Source of the DNA: an uncultured Bacteroidota bacterium
GTDB taxonomy: Bacteria > Bacteroidota > Bacteroidia > UBA4408
Reading direction: 5' to 3'
NCBI GenBank assembly: GCA_903831265.1
Contig: CAIKXD010000276.1
Coordinates: 25,162 to 89,161 of the forward strand
Length of the DNA stretch: 64,000 nucleotides
The notes beneath the pieces were generated by a model. That model saw only the letters and a program-made list of their open reading frames with translations, had not been told where the DNA came from and did not search any database. This document shows, one piece after another, positions 46,917-57,806 of the stretch; position 1 is the stretch's first letter; every line of letters begins with the position of its first letter. The position numbers and the translations under genes were made by a program.

Positions 46917-48416
46917 TTATTTTTCGGGCAAATAACGATTTAGTATTTTATCCATCACTTTAAATCTTGCCAAAAAGTAAGCTGCAGGAATTAACATAAT
47001 TACATCTGCTTGCAAAAAATAACGCATTTCGATATTTCTGCATTGAGGACTTGTTCCAAAACACAAATAAACATACAATAAAACAAAGAAAGAAGTTGCA
47101 AAAACAGCAAATGGTCTGAATTCTTTTTGCTTAAAGATTATGTAGCACCCAATCATTCCAATTAATATTAATAAAGTTCTATAATATAAAAGATAGGCAC
47201 CTAATTTTCTTGCGAAACTAGCATTGTCGCTCAGATCGGTTTTAAACAATGCTTTTTTTAAATTTTGCAGAGGTACCTTCACATAAAAATTGAACGGTTG
47301 CTGTTTTATCTGATTTTGTCTTAATTCATCAAAAAGCCCTGCCACTTCTTTTGAACAGTCGTTAACAGTATCAAAAATTGGGATGGTTGCCTTCCAATAG
47401 CCTGCCCATTCGCTAAATCCTCGGCCACAATTTTTGGCAAGGTAAACAGCCCTTTCGAGTTTTAAAGAATCTTCTTTTGTAAAATATGAGGCCGCAGGAA
47501 AAACTACTTCTTTATTTTGCAAGATAGCTGAAAACTGTGGTTGCCATTCAGATTTAACGCTATATATATATTGCATAAAAGCAATTACATCCTCATTCCA
47601 ATTATCAAAACCCCTTAAATCTTGTGTAATAATTACTTTATTAAATCGTATATAATTTCTTAAAGGCCAAGCCCCATAGATCAAACTAAAAAACAGAAAA
47701 AACGCCAACATGTTGACCAACTTATTTTTAAAGTTTGAATGATATTTTTGATAAAAGAAGAAAATCATTAAAGGTGCAATTAATGCAAATTGTGGACGAT
47801 TGAGCACAGCAAAACCGAGGCTAGCACCGGCAAGGGCAAGCATATACTTTTTATCACTTTTTAAGGTTAGCGCCAAGGCAAGCAAGGCAAAAAACAAGGA
47901 TGGTATTTCAGAATAGCAAACAGGATTCCATACAATTACAAATGGGTAAGTGGCATAAATAAGCGCAGCAATAATGGCTATTTTGTGTTGTTTAAATATA
48001 TTACGTGAGATGTAATAAATCAAATATATACTTACAGTGTCTAATACAATTTGTAAATAGGCCGTAATCTTTAAAATAATGTACCACTTATCGGAATAAT
48101 TTTCAAGTTCAATACCCTGTAAATAATAAAAGAAAGAAACGATACCAAAAGCGGGCGCCATAAATAACGAATAGCCTGGCATTCGACAATAGGCGGCCAA
48201 TTCATTGTTGAGCATTAATGTAAACTCACCATTGTATATTAAATTATACAATCCCGTCATCCAAGCGGTAGTATCATTGTCTAAATTAATATTTGGTCTG
48301 TTAAAGTAATATTGCGCAATTACTAGCGTAAAAAACAACCTCAGAAAAAGGCCTAACAATACAATCTTTGATATTGAACGATGATTTCGGTAAAACGCTT
48401 TTAAAGCATCTATCAT
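46917..48416 (-). CDS. GT39/ArnT-like membrane glycosyltransferase
   Basis: 499 aa, multi-TM; YNGEFTL...YCRMPGYSLFMAPAF, RPQFALIAPLMIFFF. Confidence 0.75.
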   Translation of the reverse strand: MIDALKAFYRNHRSISKIVLLGLFLRLFFTLVIAQYYFNRPNINLDNDTTAWMTGLYNLIYNGEFTLMLNNELAAYCRMPGYSLFMAPAFGIVSFFYYLQGIELENYSDKWYIILKITAYLQIVLDTVSIYLIYYISRNIFKQHKIAIIAALIYATYPFVIVWNPVCYSEIPSLFFALLALALTLKSDKKYMLALAGASLGFAVLNRPQFALIAPLMIFFFYQKYHSNFKNKLVNMLAFFLFFSLIYGAWPLRNYIRFNKVIITQDLRGFDNWNEDVIAFMQYIYSVKSEWQPQFSAILQNKEVVFPAASYFTKEDSLKLERAVYLAKNCGRGFSEWAGYWKATIPIFDTVNDCSKEVAGLFDELRQNQIKQQPFNFYVKVPLQNLKKALFKTDLSDNASFARKLGAYLLYYRTLLILIGMIGCYIIFKQKEFRPFAVFATSFFVLLYVYLCFGTSPQCRNIEMRYFLQADVIMLIPAAYFLARFKVMDKILNRYLPEK

Positions 48417-48419
48417 AGC

Positions 48420-49340
48420 TTAATCTTCGAAAAAATCTTTAACAATAAAAACAGGACGGTTTTGAGTTTCAACAAAAATTCTGTGAACATATTCACCAAT
48501 AATTCCCATAAAAAGCAGTTGCACGCTTCCTAGGAAATACATGCTTACTAAAATTGACGACCAACCAGTAATTGCTTCGCCTGTAAGTTTTTTGTACAAT
48601 ACAACAGCACCGCCAATAAGGGTAAAAATAATGCCTATCATACCCAAATAAATACAAATTTTAATTGGTAATTTTGAGAATGAAAACAAAGCATCAAGGG
48701 CTAATTTTAATAACCTGCTAAAATTCATTTTGGCTTCGCCAATTGTTCTGTCATCTCTACTGTAATCAACATAATCTTGTTTGAAACCGATAAAGAAACG
48801 TAGGCCAGGTAGATATCTGTTTTTTTCCTCTAAGGCAAGAAATGCTTCCAATGCTTTTCTGTTCATCACACTAAAATTACCCACATTGGCAGGTGCATTA
48901 ATGTTGCTTAGTTTATTAAAAATAAAATGAAATAGTTTAATTGAAAGCTTTTTAAAAAATGTTTCGTGACGCTCAGTTCTTCGGCCATACACCACATCGG
49001 ATTGATTATCAATTGCACATTTGTACATATCGGCAATTAACTCTGGAGGATCTTGCAAATCGCCATCCATCATGGCAACATAATCACCTTTAGCATAACT
49101 CAACCCTGCGGTGTAGGCAGATTGATGTCCGAAATTGCGCGACAGATTTAAAACCTTAAACCTTTTATCTCTTTGATGGCAAACCTGCAATTTTAATAAG
49201 GTATCATCTTTGCTGCCATCATTTACACAAATAACCTCAAAGTCATTGGTAAATTTGGTCATTGCAGACATCACGGCCTTATACAAATCTTCAATTAAGT
49301 CAGATTCATTATAAACTGGTATAACAACCGAAATTAGCAT
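48420..49340 (-). CDS. GT2 family glycosyltransferase (DPM1/GtrB-like)
   Basis: 306 aa; SVVIPVYNESDLIEDLY, MMDGDLQDPPELI, two C-terminal TMs. Confidence 0.93.
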   Translation of the reverse strand: MLISVVIPVYNESDLIEDLYKAVMSAMTKFTNDFEVICVNDGSKDDTLLKLQVCHQRDKRFKVLNLSRNFGHQSAYTAGLSYAKGDYVAMMDGDLQDPPELIADMYKCAIDNQSDVVYGRRTERHETFFKKLSIKLFHFIFNKLSNINAPANVGNFSVMNRKALEAFLALEEKNRYLPGLRFFIGFKQDYVDYSRDDRTIGEAKMNFSRLLKLALDALFSFSKLPIKICIYLGMIGIIFTLIGGAVVLYKKLTGEAITGWSSILVSMYFLGSVQLLFMGIIGEYVHRIFVETQNRPVFIVKDFFED

Positions 49341-49402
49341 ACTACATTAATTTTTAAAGCGTTCCAAACCTACGGTTATTTACTGAAAAACTCAAATTAA
49401 GA

Positions 49403-51262
49403 TTAGAAATTTAGTTCCATGTACTTGTGCAAACAAATAATAAGCCACACTCTGTTGTAGTAATAATCTTGTCCATCTTTGTAAAAATGATCCATTACTT
49501 GTTTTGCATAATTCCATTTTACAATGCCATATCTTTCGCACATGGCTTGGGTTACGTACTTTTCGGCATAAACTTTTAAATCTTTTTTAAGCCATTGGTA
49601 CATTGGCACCGAAAAGCCTTTTTTGGGTCTATCGAAATACGCTCGCGGCACATAATCATACAATACTTCTTTTAGTAAATATTTGGAAACATTGCCTTTC
49701 AATTTTAATTTTTCATTCAAATTAAAAGCAAATTCAACTATACGATAATCCAAGAGCGGCACTCTTGTTTCTAACGAATGTTTCATTGTGGCTCTGTCAA
49801 CCTTAACTAATAAATCATCTTTAAGATAAACTGTAAAATCAAAAAATGCCTGCATTTCGGTGGGAGATAACTTCCTTTTTAAATCTTTAAGTTCGGGAAA
49901 GTATTTGATGGTTTCGGCGGCCAAATCACCAATCAACAGATGCAATTCTTTTTCATAAAATAAGTTTTGCTCTTGCGAAAAAATATTGCTTTCGAAATTA
50001 GTTGTTGAATAAGATTTAAATAAGTTAGCCACACGTTGTGTTCTGTTATTGCCCATACCTAGCGCCAAGTTAATGGGCCCTCTTAATGCAGAAATAAAGG
50101 GATTGGACAAACGTTGCGCCCAAATGTGTGCCCCATAGCCCATAAAAAGTTCATCACCACCATCGCCCGAAAGTGTCATTGTTACATGCTTTCGAGCTAA
50201 TTTAGAAACCATTAAAGTTGGAATCGCTGAAGTGTCGGCATAAGGTTCATCATAAATATTATCTAAGTCGGCCACTAAATCAAGCGCATCTTGTTGACTC
50301 ACATTAAACGTATGATGATCTGTTTTTAAATAAGTGGCTACCTGTTCGGCAAAATGACTTTCGTTATGATCTTTTTCATTTAAGCCAATAGAAAATGTTT
50401 TAATAGGCGCTGATGAAATACTTTGCGCTACCGCAGTAACCAAACTACTGTCAATACCACCACTTAAAAAAGTACCAAAAGGCACATCGCTAATCATTCT
50501 GTATTTTACAGATGATATCACTAAATCTTTAAGTTGCTGTTTTGCTTTAACCTCATCGTTTAGCACTTCTTTAGTAATTTTGCTTGCAGGTTCCCAGTAT
50601 GAAATTAGTTCAAAACCGTGCTTATTTAATTTTAAATAGCTACCTGTAGGAAATTTGTAAACGTTTTTATAAATACTATGTGGTTCAGGAATAAATCCAA
50701 GATGAAAAAAATAGGGAATAGCCTCTGGGTTTAATTCCAGCTGAATAACATCTCTAATGGCTTTAATGGCCTTTAATTCTGATGCAAAAAAGAAATCCTT
50801 CTCATCCCAATAAAAATAAATGGGTTTAATGCCTAAGCGATCTCTTAAAATATACAGCGCTCCATTATCTTTATCATAAATGGCAATGGCAAACATACCA
50901 TTTAGCATATTTACAATATTTTCGCGCCAAAGAGAAAAAGCTTCTAAAATTATTTCGGTATCAGAGCTTGTTTTAAACTTTGCATCTGGTCGGTATTTTA
51001 AAATCTCTTGTTTAATTTCATTGAAGTTATACACTTCGCCATTATACACCATCACAAATCTGTTATTGGCGCTCAACATGGGTTGATTGGCCGTTTCAGA
51101 CAAATCGAGTATGCTTAATCTTCGGTGCCCTAAACCAACAAAACCTTCATAATAAACACCTCCAGCATCGGGACCACGATGGGTAAGACTGTTGTTTGCT
51201 TTAACAAGATGTTGATCATTAAACTTTCCTGACGGAGAAAAATAGCCTGTTATTCCGCACAT
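49403..51262 (-). CDS. asnB: Asparagine synthase (glutamine-hydrolysing)
   Basis: 619 aa; MCGITGYFS, SDVPFGTFLSGGIDSSLVTA. Confidence 0.95.
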   Translation of the reverse strand: MCGITGYFSPSGKFNDQHLVKANNSLTHRGPDAGGVYYEGFVGLGHRRLSILDLSETANQPMLSANNRFVMVYNGEVYNFNEIKQEILKYRPDAKFKTSSDTEIILEAFSLWRENIVNMLNGMFAIAIYDKDNGALYILRDRLGIKPIYFYWDEKDFFFASELKAIKAIRDVIQLELNPEAIPYFFHLGFIPEPHSIYKNVYKFPTGSYLKLNKHGFELISYWEPASKITKEVLNDEVKAKQQLKDLVISSVKYRMISDVPFGTFLSGGIDSSLVTAVAQSISSAPIKTFSIGLNEKDHNESHFAEQVATYLKTDHHTFNVSQQDALDLVADLDNIYDEPYADTSAIPTLMVSKLARKHVTMTLSGDGGDELFMGYGAHIWAQRLSNPFISALRGPINLALGMGNNRTQRVANLFKSYSTTNFESNIFSQEQNLFYEKELHLLIGDLAAETIKYFPELKDLKRKLSPTEMQAFFDFTVYLKDDLLVKVDRATMKHSLETRVPLLDYRIVEFAFNLNEKLKLKGNVSKYLLKEVLYDYVPRAYFDRPKKGFSVPMYQWLKKDLKVYAEKYVTQAMCERYGIVKWNYAKQVMDHFYKDGQDYYYNRVWLIICLHKYMELNF

Positions 51263-51265
51263 AAA

Positions 51266-51787
51266 TTATTTCTTTTGTAAGGTTTTTTGATGCTTTAATC
51301 TTTGGGCCACATTTTCGCAGGCTTCACTCAGTAAATCAAAAACCAACTGAAAACCTGCTTCATCACCAAAATAAGGATCGGGAACATTTTTGTATGATGT
51401 GCCTGGCAATTCAGTCAACATCAATTTAACTTTCGATTTGTCAGTATCATTTCGCGATAAATTCAATACGTCAATTTTATTTTGTTCATCCATCACATAA
51501 ATAATATCGAAGTTATCGAAGTCTTGCACCTTAAATTGTCGGGCAACAATATTGCTGATATCAATACCATTTTTTAATGCATTTTTTGTGCTTCTTAGAT
51601 CAGGATTTTCGCCAGGATGATAGTTTGAAGTGCCCGCAGAATCTACAGCAATGTTAAGATTATAATGATCTAATCTGTTTTTCATAATGCCTTCTGCTAC
51701 TGGCGAACGACAAATGTTTCCCAAGCAAACCATTAATATATTATTTACTTCAACCATAATTTTAACTGTGATCAGTATGTTCATCAA
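51266..51787 (-). CDS. Low-molecular-weight protein tyrosine phosphatase (start probably 51757)
   Basis: VCLGNICRSPVAEGIM active site; VPDPYFGDEAGF. Confidence 0.93.
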   Translation of the reverse strand: MMNILITVKIMVEVNNILMVCLGNICRSPVAEGIMKNRLDHYNLNIAVDSAGTSNYHPGENPDLRSTKNALKNGIDISNIVARQFKVQDFDNFDIIYVMDEQNKIDVLNLSRNDTDKSKVKLMLTELPGTSYKNVPDPYFGDEAGFQLVFDLLSEACENVAQRLKHQKTLQKK

Positions 51788-52352
51788 TTTCGGTTACCCC
51801 ACCCGAAATAATAAATTTCATAAACTCTGCAGCTGGCACATTTACCAACTTAATATTTTCTACTGGAACTATAAACAAGTCGCCAGAAAGACTATAACTA
51901 AGGGGAAAGTAAACGGCCACTTTATTCTCGGCAATTCCTAAGTCTTTTAGATTACTTTGGGTAATAAATCCCATTTTCTCCATCAAAGGATTTTCGCTAA
52001 CTTTTACAATAACAGGCTTGTTAAACTTTTTCTTTTGGCCCACAAAAGCAGATAGTAAATCTTTAACAGAAGTATACACAATTTTAAGAAAAGGTGTTTT
52101 TTCTATTAAGAGTTCAATACGTTTAAATAAGGGATAAAAAAAGATAGAAGAACCAATAGCGCCAATAATAATTAGTGTAGTTACACCACCAATTAAACCT
52201 AACAGTGGATCAATGAGCGGATGTATAGAAATCCCTAAAAGATCAACTGCACTGCCCACCCAATTGGTGATGGTAACAATTACATAAACTGTAATAGCCA
52301 CAGGCACTGTAAACAATATTCCTTGCAGGAGATATCTTATAATTTTGTTCAT
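51762..52352 (-). CDS. DUF502 membrane protein
   Basis: 196 aa; LLQGILFTVPVAITVYV; KTPFLKIVYTSVKDLLSAFVGQKKKF. Confidence 0.88.
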   Translation of the reverse strand: MNKIIRYLLQGILFTVPVAITVYVIVTITNWVGSAVDLLGISIHPLIDPLLGLIGGVTTLIIIGAIGSSIFFYPLFKRIELLIEKTPFLKIVYTSVKDLLSAFVGQKKKFNKPVIVKVSENPLMEKMGFITQSNLKDLGIAENKVAVYFPLSYSLSGDLFIVPVENIKLVNVPAAEFMKFIISGGVTEIDEHTDHS

Positions 52353-52568
52353 TTTTTTATATTAAACACCATTCAATAAATTCAAAAAACAATTAAATTC
52401 TAATTTTAACAATTCAATTGATTTTAAACCTTTATTTCAATCGGTAAAATTAATAAAATATAAATACTATCGAGTGTAAAAATTGACCCAACAAGGCGTG
52501 CTAAATAGACCCGAACATTTAAAGATTTGTATGACTTTGTTATTTTAAGGAGTGAATCTTAAAAGTTT

Positions 52569-53168
52569 TTATCGCTTTGTAATAATAAAAGCAAAAGGAA
52601 ACTCCATATAAAATTTAACCGGCTTGTTTTTATGCATTATAAATCCAAATTGCTTTTTTTCATTAATTGTTCTCATTAAGGTTTCTTCGAATCCCCATTC
52701 ATGTTTGGTTAAAGGCAATACATTGGTAATTGAGCCATTTGCATCAACAATTAAACTAATTTTAATATTGGCCTGAATTCCTTTTTTGAGTGCGTTTTTA
52801 GGATAAACTACGTTTTGTTCTAAATATTTATAAAACAACTGCAGTCGGTTTTCAAAATTTTGATTGTAGGGAAGGTAGTTATATATTGTATCTGACTCTG
52901 TTACACAATAATCTTCCATAAAAATTCTTTTTTCGACTTTAATGAATCTTTTTTTTCCAAATTTATCATCATAAAAAGAATAAAAAATGGGGTTATTTGT
53001 TAAGATATTATCTCCATTTTTATTATACAATGATAAAACAGAATCACAATTATAAACTTCAGTAGTTACCATCAAAACTGCTCTGTTGCTGTAAAAAAGA
53101 GTATCGTTTACCTGTGCAAATCCTTTGCAAAAAGAAAATAATAAAAAAGAAAATAAAAGTAGCTTCAC
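52569..53168 (-). CDS. TonB C-terminal-like secreted protein
   Basis: 199 aa; NVVYPKNALKKGIQANIKISLIVDANGSITNV. Confidence 0.65.
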   Translation of the reverse strand: MKLLLFSFLLFSFCKGFAQVNDTLFYSNRAVLMVTTEVYNCDSVLSLYNKNGDNILTNNPIFYSFYDDKFGKKRFIKVEKRIFMEDYCVTESDTIYNYLPYNQNFENRLQLFYKYLEQNVVYPKNALKKGIQANIKISLIVDANGSITNVLPLTKHEWGFEETLMRTINEKKQFGFIMHKNKPVKFYMEFPFAFIITKR

Positions 53169-53177
53169 TTTTAAATA

Positions 53178-54644
53178 TTAGTTCTTTAATGCCATTAAAT
53201 TATTTTTTTCTTGAAGCCAAACAACAATCATAAAAAACAGAAAAATACCTGTGTTGATGATTAATTTTAAAGTAAATTGCATATCTGCAAAAAGAAGCGA
53301 CACAAAATATAATGCCACCGATAAAAAGATGTATCCCAAAATTTTCTTTACATCGTAATTAATTGGAAAGTGTTTTTGCCCCTGATAAAAGCTAAGCACC
53401 ATCATGCTTGTGTAACAAATAAGTGTTGTACAAGCCGCGCCATAATAGCCTAAGTAAGGAATCAACAACACATTAAAAACAATAGTTAAAACAGCACCAA
53501 AAATACTAATACCTGCACCATAACCAGTTTTATTTGTTAATTTATACCATACTGTTAAGTTAAAGTAGATTCCTAAAAACCAATTAGCCAATAACAGAAT
53601 AGGCACAATGGGCAAGCCATCCCAATAGTTTTTACCTACAAAAAACTTTACTATATCAAGATACAAAAGCGTGATTAAAAATATAGCTGCACAGGCAATT
53701 ACAAAGTACTTCATCACATCTGCGTAAAGCTGCTCTGCTCCTTTGTTTTTGGCATGACTAAAGAAAAAAGGTTCAGCAGCATATCTAAATGTTTGAATAA
53801 AAATTGTCATGATGATGCTAATTTTATAACAAGCGCCATAAATACCAGTTTCGGCCATTACATTGCTGCCTGCAGGCAATAAATATTTGAGCATAATTCT
53901 ATCGGCTGTTTCGTTTACCATACCCGCCAAACCAACAACCAACAATGGAAATGCATAACGAATAAGTTCTTTCCACAGTGCTTTATCAAAATCGAATTTA
54001 ATAATAAATTGAGGCAACAAAAGCACGATGGTAATGATGCTTGCAATAAGGTTTGAAATAAAAATATACCCCACTCCTATCTCGGGGCTGTAAAAGTGTT
54101 TTACAAAATCAGGATTTTTTTGATACCAAGCCGGGCAGAGTATAATAAAGAATAAATTCAGCGAAATATTAACAAAAATGTTTACCAACCTAATAGTAGC
54201 AAATTTTAAAGCTTTATTTTGCGACCGTAACTTGGCAAAAGGCAGCGCAGTAATGGCATCTATTGCTATAATAAACATAAAGCACAAAAGATACCATGCA
54301 TTATTTTGATACATAAGCATTACAGCAATTTTATCAATAAAAATAAATCCCACACTAAGAAAAATAACTGCGGTTGAAAGTATTGAAATGAGGGCAGTTG
54401 AATATACTTTATTCGGATCTATATTATCTTTTTGAAAGTAACGAAAGAAAGCTGTTTCCATGCCATAAGTCATAAGCACAGCAAAAAACGCTACATAGGA
54501 ATACAACTCGGTAACTACTCCGAATTCGGCTGGTAAAAAAACATTGGTATAAAGCGGAATTAGAAGATAATTTAATAAGCGACCAACAATACTGCTTAAA
54601 CCATAAACGGCCGTTTGGGAAGCTAATTTTTTTATTGTGCTCAA
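53178..54644 (-). CDS. Polysaccharide/oligosaccharide flippase (Wzx/MOP-like)
   Basis: 488 aa; SQTAVYGLSSIVGRLLNYLLIPLYTNVF; ~14 TM. Confidence 0.9.
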   Translation of the reverse strand: MSTIKKLASQTAVYGLSSIVGRLLNYLLIPLYTNVFLPAEFGVVTELYSYVAFFAVLMTYGMETAFFRYFQKDNIDPNKVYSTALISILSTAVIFLSVGFIFIDKIAVMLMYQNNAWYLLCFMFIIAIDAITALPFAKLRSQNKALKFATIRLVNIFVNISLNLFFIILCPAWYQKNPDFVKHFYSPEIGVGYIFISNLIASIITIVLLLPQFIIKFDFDKALWKELIRYAFPLLVVGLAGMVNETADRIMLKYLLPAGSNVMAETGIYGACYKISIIMTIFIQTFRYAAEPFFFSHAKNKGAEQLYADVMKYFVIACAAIFLITLLYLDIVKFFVGKNYWDGLPIVPILLLANWFLGIYFNLTVWYKLTNKTGYGAGISIFGAVLTIVFNVLLIPYLGYYGAACTTLICYTSMMVLSFYQGQKHFPINYDVKKILGYIFLSVALYFVSLLFADMQFTLKLIINTGIFLFFMIVVWLQEKNNLMALKN

Positions 54645-54738
54645 TTTAATTCAGATTTAAAAGCATGCAAAATAAGGCGCTTTTGCCATTAATAGTAACA
54701 ACTTACAAATTATTATGTTAACCATAAAAGGCTCATAA

Positions 54739-55566
54739 CTATCCTTTAGTTATTTTATTTTTTTTGGCTTCATTCCAATAAACGTCCATTTCTTGTAAAG
54801 TCATATCACTTAGTTGTTTTCCTACATTTTTAGCAGCTTGTTCGAGGTACTGAAAACGATGAATGAATTTTCTATTTGTTTTTTCTAAAGCATCTTCAGG
54901 ATTGATACCTACAAAACGCGCATAGTTAATTAAGCTGAATAATATATCTCCGAATTCATCTTCTTTTTTATCGAAATCGGAATTGTTATCCATTTCGGTT
55001 TTAAACTCTGCCAATTCTTCGTTTACCTTGTCCCACACTTGTGAGGGTTCATCCCAATCGAATCCTACGGCTCTTACTTTTTCTTGAATGCGCTGTGCCT
55101 TAATCATTGCCGGCAAAGAAACAGGCACGCCTCCTAGCACCGACTTATTGCCTTCTTTTATTTTTAACTTTTCCCAATTTTCTTTTACCTGTTCTTGATT
55201 ATTAACCTCCACTAGCTTACCATCATTATTGGGATCACCATATATGTGAGGATGACGAAAAATGAGTTTTTCGCAAAGGCTATTAATTACATCGGTGATA
55301 TTGAAATCATTAGTTTCGGAACCAATTTTAGCGTAAAAAACGATATGCAATAATACATCACCAATTTCTTTCTTTATTTCACTTTTGTTTTCTTTCATGA
55401 TGGCATCGCTGAGCTCATAAACCTCTTCGATGGTGAGATGACGCAGCGTTTCAAAAGTTTGTACTTTATCCCAAGGACATTTTTCGCGCAAATCATCCAT
55501 AATTTTCAACAATCTTTCAAAGGCTATTAACTCAGGTTTCATCTGTGATATTATTATTTTGGACAA
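54739..55566 (-). CDS. mazG: Nucleoside triphosphate pyrophosphohydrolase
   Basis: 275 aa; LREKCPWDKVQTFETLRHLTIEEVYEL; KEIGDVLLHIVFYAKI. Confidence 0.95.
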   Translation of the reverse strand: MSKIIISQMKPELIAFERLLKIMDDLREKCPWDKVQTFETLRHLTIEEVYELSDAIMKENKSEIKKEIGDVLLHIVFYAKIGSETNDFNITDVINSLCEKLIFRHPHIYGDPNNDGKLVEVNNQEQVKENWEKLKIKEGNKSVLGGVPVSLPAMIKAQRIQEKVRAVGFDWDEPSQVWDKVNEELAEFKTEMDNNSDFDKKEDEFGDILFSLINYARFVGINPEDALEKTNRKFIHRFQYLEQAAKNVGKQLSDMTLQEMDVYWNEAKKNKITKG

Positions 55567-55625
55567 ATTTAATAGTATTTAGGTCTAATTATAGAAAACA
55601 TTTTAATCAAACTTAGGCAATCAAA

Positions 55626-55656
55626 TTTGTTTTATGTGATAAGATTATTAGATTTG
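55626..55656 (+). promoter_or_regulatory. Promoter TTTG (55626-55629), 19 nt, TAGATTTG (55649-55656)
   Basis: Full match to TTTG/TAnnTTTG, 50 bp upstream of CDS 55707. Confidence 0.65.
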
Positions 55657-55706
55657 TGTTCTTTAAAAACAACAAAACATTAACATAAACTAATATTAAC
55701 AAACAA

Positions 55707-57683
55707 ATGAAGAAAAATTTACTTTTAGCCTTAGGTGTTGGCTTCTGTTTTTCAGGCTTTGCACAAACGCAGCTTGTTCCCAAAAAGCAAGACAAAACCA
55801 ATTCCAAATTCAATAAACAAGATGGACTTAACTTTTCGGCTATTGGCCAACAAAGACCATATTTAAATTTTAGTGATGGTGGATCAAACAGAGCTGTAAC
55901 TAAAACCGCTTTTTCGGGTTCAAGAAATGCTTATGGTCTAATTGTAACTGAATCAAATTGCTTAACAGCTAATCAGCAATTAAATGCTGTTATGTTTACG
56001 CATCGTATTAGTAGTTTTTTTACTTTACCTAACGATAATAGTGGTTATATCCAAAATACATTTAGTACTAATTTTGGAACTACTTGGGATTCAATTATTC
56101 AAACTGCAGATGCTGTAAATTTATGCCGTTACCCAAGTGGTGCAATTTTTAACCCTGCAGGAAATACCGATATCAACAATGCATTTGCAACAGTTGCAGG
56201 ACCAATTACCTCTGGAGCAGGTTGGATAGGTAATTACTTTTCTTCTTCAAGATTAGACAGTACAAACAACTTTCCAATATTTTCTATCGATGGATCTGCT
56301 GGTGTTACAAACCAAGGCTTTGCTAGAATTGGTTACACCGCTACAGACTCAAAAACTATTGTAACTGGTGGTTTATATGCTGATCCAAATGGAACTACAG
56401 CTGCAAGTCAACTTTACAGAGGTACAACCTTAAATTACGCTACGCCTGATACAGGAAATACATTTGCATGGACTATTGACTCAATCAAACCAAATTTTTT
56501 ATTAGGTGCTGATGGTTCATTCGAAACTTACACAATTACTCAAACTGCTTGGAACAAAGCTGGAAACATTGGTTATGTTATTTTTAACGGTGTTGAAGCC
56601 ACAATTACAGATTCAAGCGCTTTAGGATATGTTCCTATTGTTTACAAAACAACAGATGCAGGAACAACATGGAATATGTTACCTTCATTTAATTTTTCTA
56701 CTTTGCCTGCAATCGATTCTACTTTAGATCAAAGTTGGGTTAGTCAAGATGGAGATTACACAGGTCCTAAAAAGGCATGGTTTAGTCAAGATAAAGGTTA
56801 CGATTGTGCTGTTGATGAAAATGGTAATTTACACATTTTCTGCACTGTAGTGAGTGGATTTACCAACAACCCCGATTCACTAGGTTACACCCTTACACCA
56901 GGTTTAGCTGCTCCTACAAAAACATTTTATATGTTTGATACCTATACTACAGGAACAACTTGGGATGCTACCTTAGTAGATTCATTAAATACTGAAAATG
57001 CTGACGAGTTTTCGCCATTTACTGATGAAACAGGCACACCGTTTGCAATTGACGCAAGAATGCAAATGAGTCGTTCTGATGATGGTTCTAAACTATTTTT
57101 CTTATGGTTAGATTCTGAACCAGATATTAATGAGCAAATTGAAAACAGCAAGCCAAACATTTTTGGTAAAGGTTATGATGTTACTAATCAAAAATGGACT
57201 TTTACTAAAAAGTTTACCGAAGATGCGCAAAATTATTTCATGTTTACATCTAATATTGCATTACAAAACGGAACACTTTACAAAATACCAACTACAATAT
57301 CTTTACCTTTAGATTGGCCAAATGATGTAAACTTAATTAACCCAATGAGACATTTTTATGTTGATGGTATAGAGTTTGACCAAACAGAGTTTGTTAATGT
57401 AAAAAACATTGATAAAGCTGCAGGTTTTGATGTAACAGGCAACACGCCAAACCCATTCAACCAACAAACTACATTCAATATCAGTTTAACTGAAACAGCC
57501 CATGTAACTGTAGACATTATCAATACTTTAGGTACTACTGTAGCTACTATGGATAAAGGAAACTTAGTTGCGGGTTCACATAAACTTACCATTGATGGTT
57601 CTGACTTAGCTTCTGGTTTATACTTTTATACAGTAAAAGCTGGCAACAAAAGCGTAACACGCAAAATGATGGTTAAGAAATAA
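55707..57683 (+). CDS. Secreted protein with T9SS type A sorting domain
   Basis: 658 aa; signal peptide; C-term GNTPNPFNQQTTFNISL...LASGLYFYTVKAGNKSVTRKMMVKK. Confidence 0.82.
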   Translation: MKKNLLLALGVGFCFSGFAQTQLVPKKQDKTNSKFNKQDGLNFSAIGQQRPYLNFSDGGSNRAVTKTAFSGSRNAYGLIVTESNCLTANQQLNAVMFTHRISSFFTLPNDNSGYIQNTFSTNFGTTWDSIIQTADAVNLCRYPSGAIFNPAGNTDINNAFATVAGPITSGAGWIGNYFSSSRLDSTNNFPIFSIDGSAGVTNQGFARIGYTATDSKTIVTGGLYADPNGTTAASQLYRGTTLNYATPDTGNTFAWTIDSIKPNFLLGADGSFETYTITQTAWNKAGNIGYVIFNGVEATITDSSALGYVPIVYKTTDAGTTWNMLPSFNFSTLPAIDSTLDQSWVSQDGDYTGPKKAWFSQDKGYDCAVDENGNLHIFCTVVSGFTNNPDSLGYTLTPGLAAPTKTFYMFDTYTTGTTWDATLVDSLNTENADEFSPFTDETGTPFAIDARMQMSRSDDGSKLFFLWLDSEPDINEQIENSKPNIFGKGYDVTNQKWTFTKKFTEDAQNYFMFTSNIALQNGTLYKIPTTISLPLDWPNDVNLINPMRHFYVDGIEFDQTEFVNVKNIDKAAGFDVTGNTPNPFNQQTTFNISLTETAHVTVDIINTLGTTVATMDKGNLVAGSHKLTIDGSDLASGLYFYTVKAGNKSVTRKMMVKK

Positions 57684-57703
57684 TAACCAACTTTAACTAA
57701 TAA

Positions 57704-57740
57704 AAAAACCCGCTGAGTATACTACTCAGCGGGTTTTTTA
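57704..57740 (+). terminator. 17-bp stem terminator AAAAAACCCGCTGAGTA-TAC-TACTCAGCGGGTTTTTT
   Basis: Perfect arms, 3-nt loop, 20 bp after the stop codon. Confidence 0.93.
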
Positions 57741-57806
57741 TTTTATTACTATTGTTGATTTACGATTGATGTATTGCGATATTGGGCCTTACAATTGCGT
57801 TAAGGA

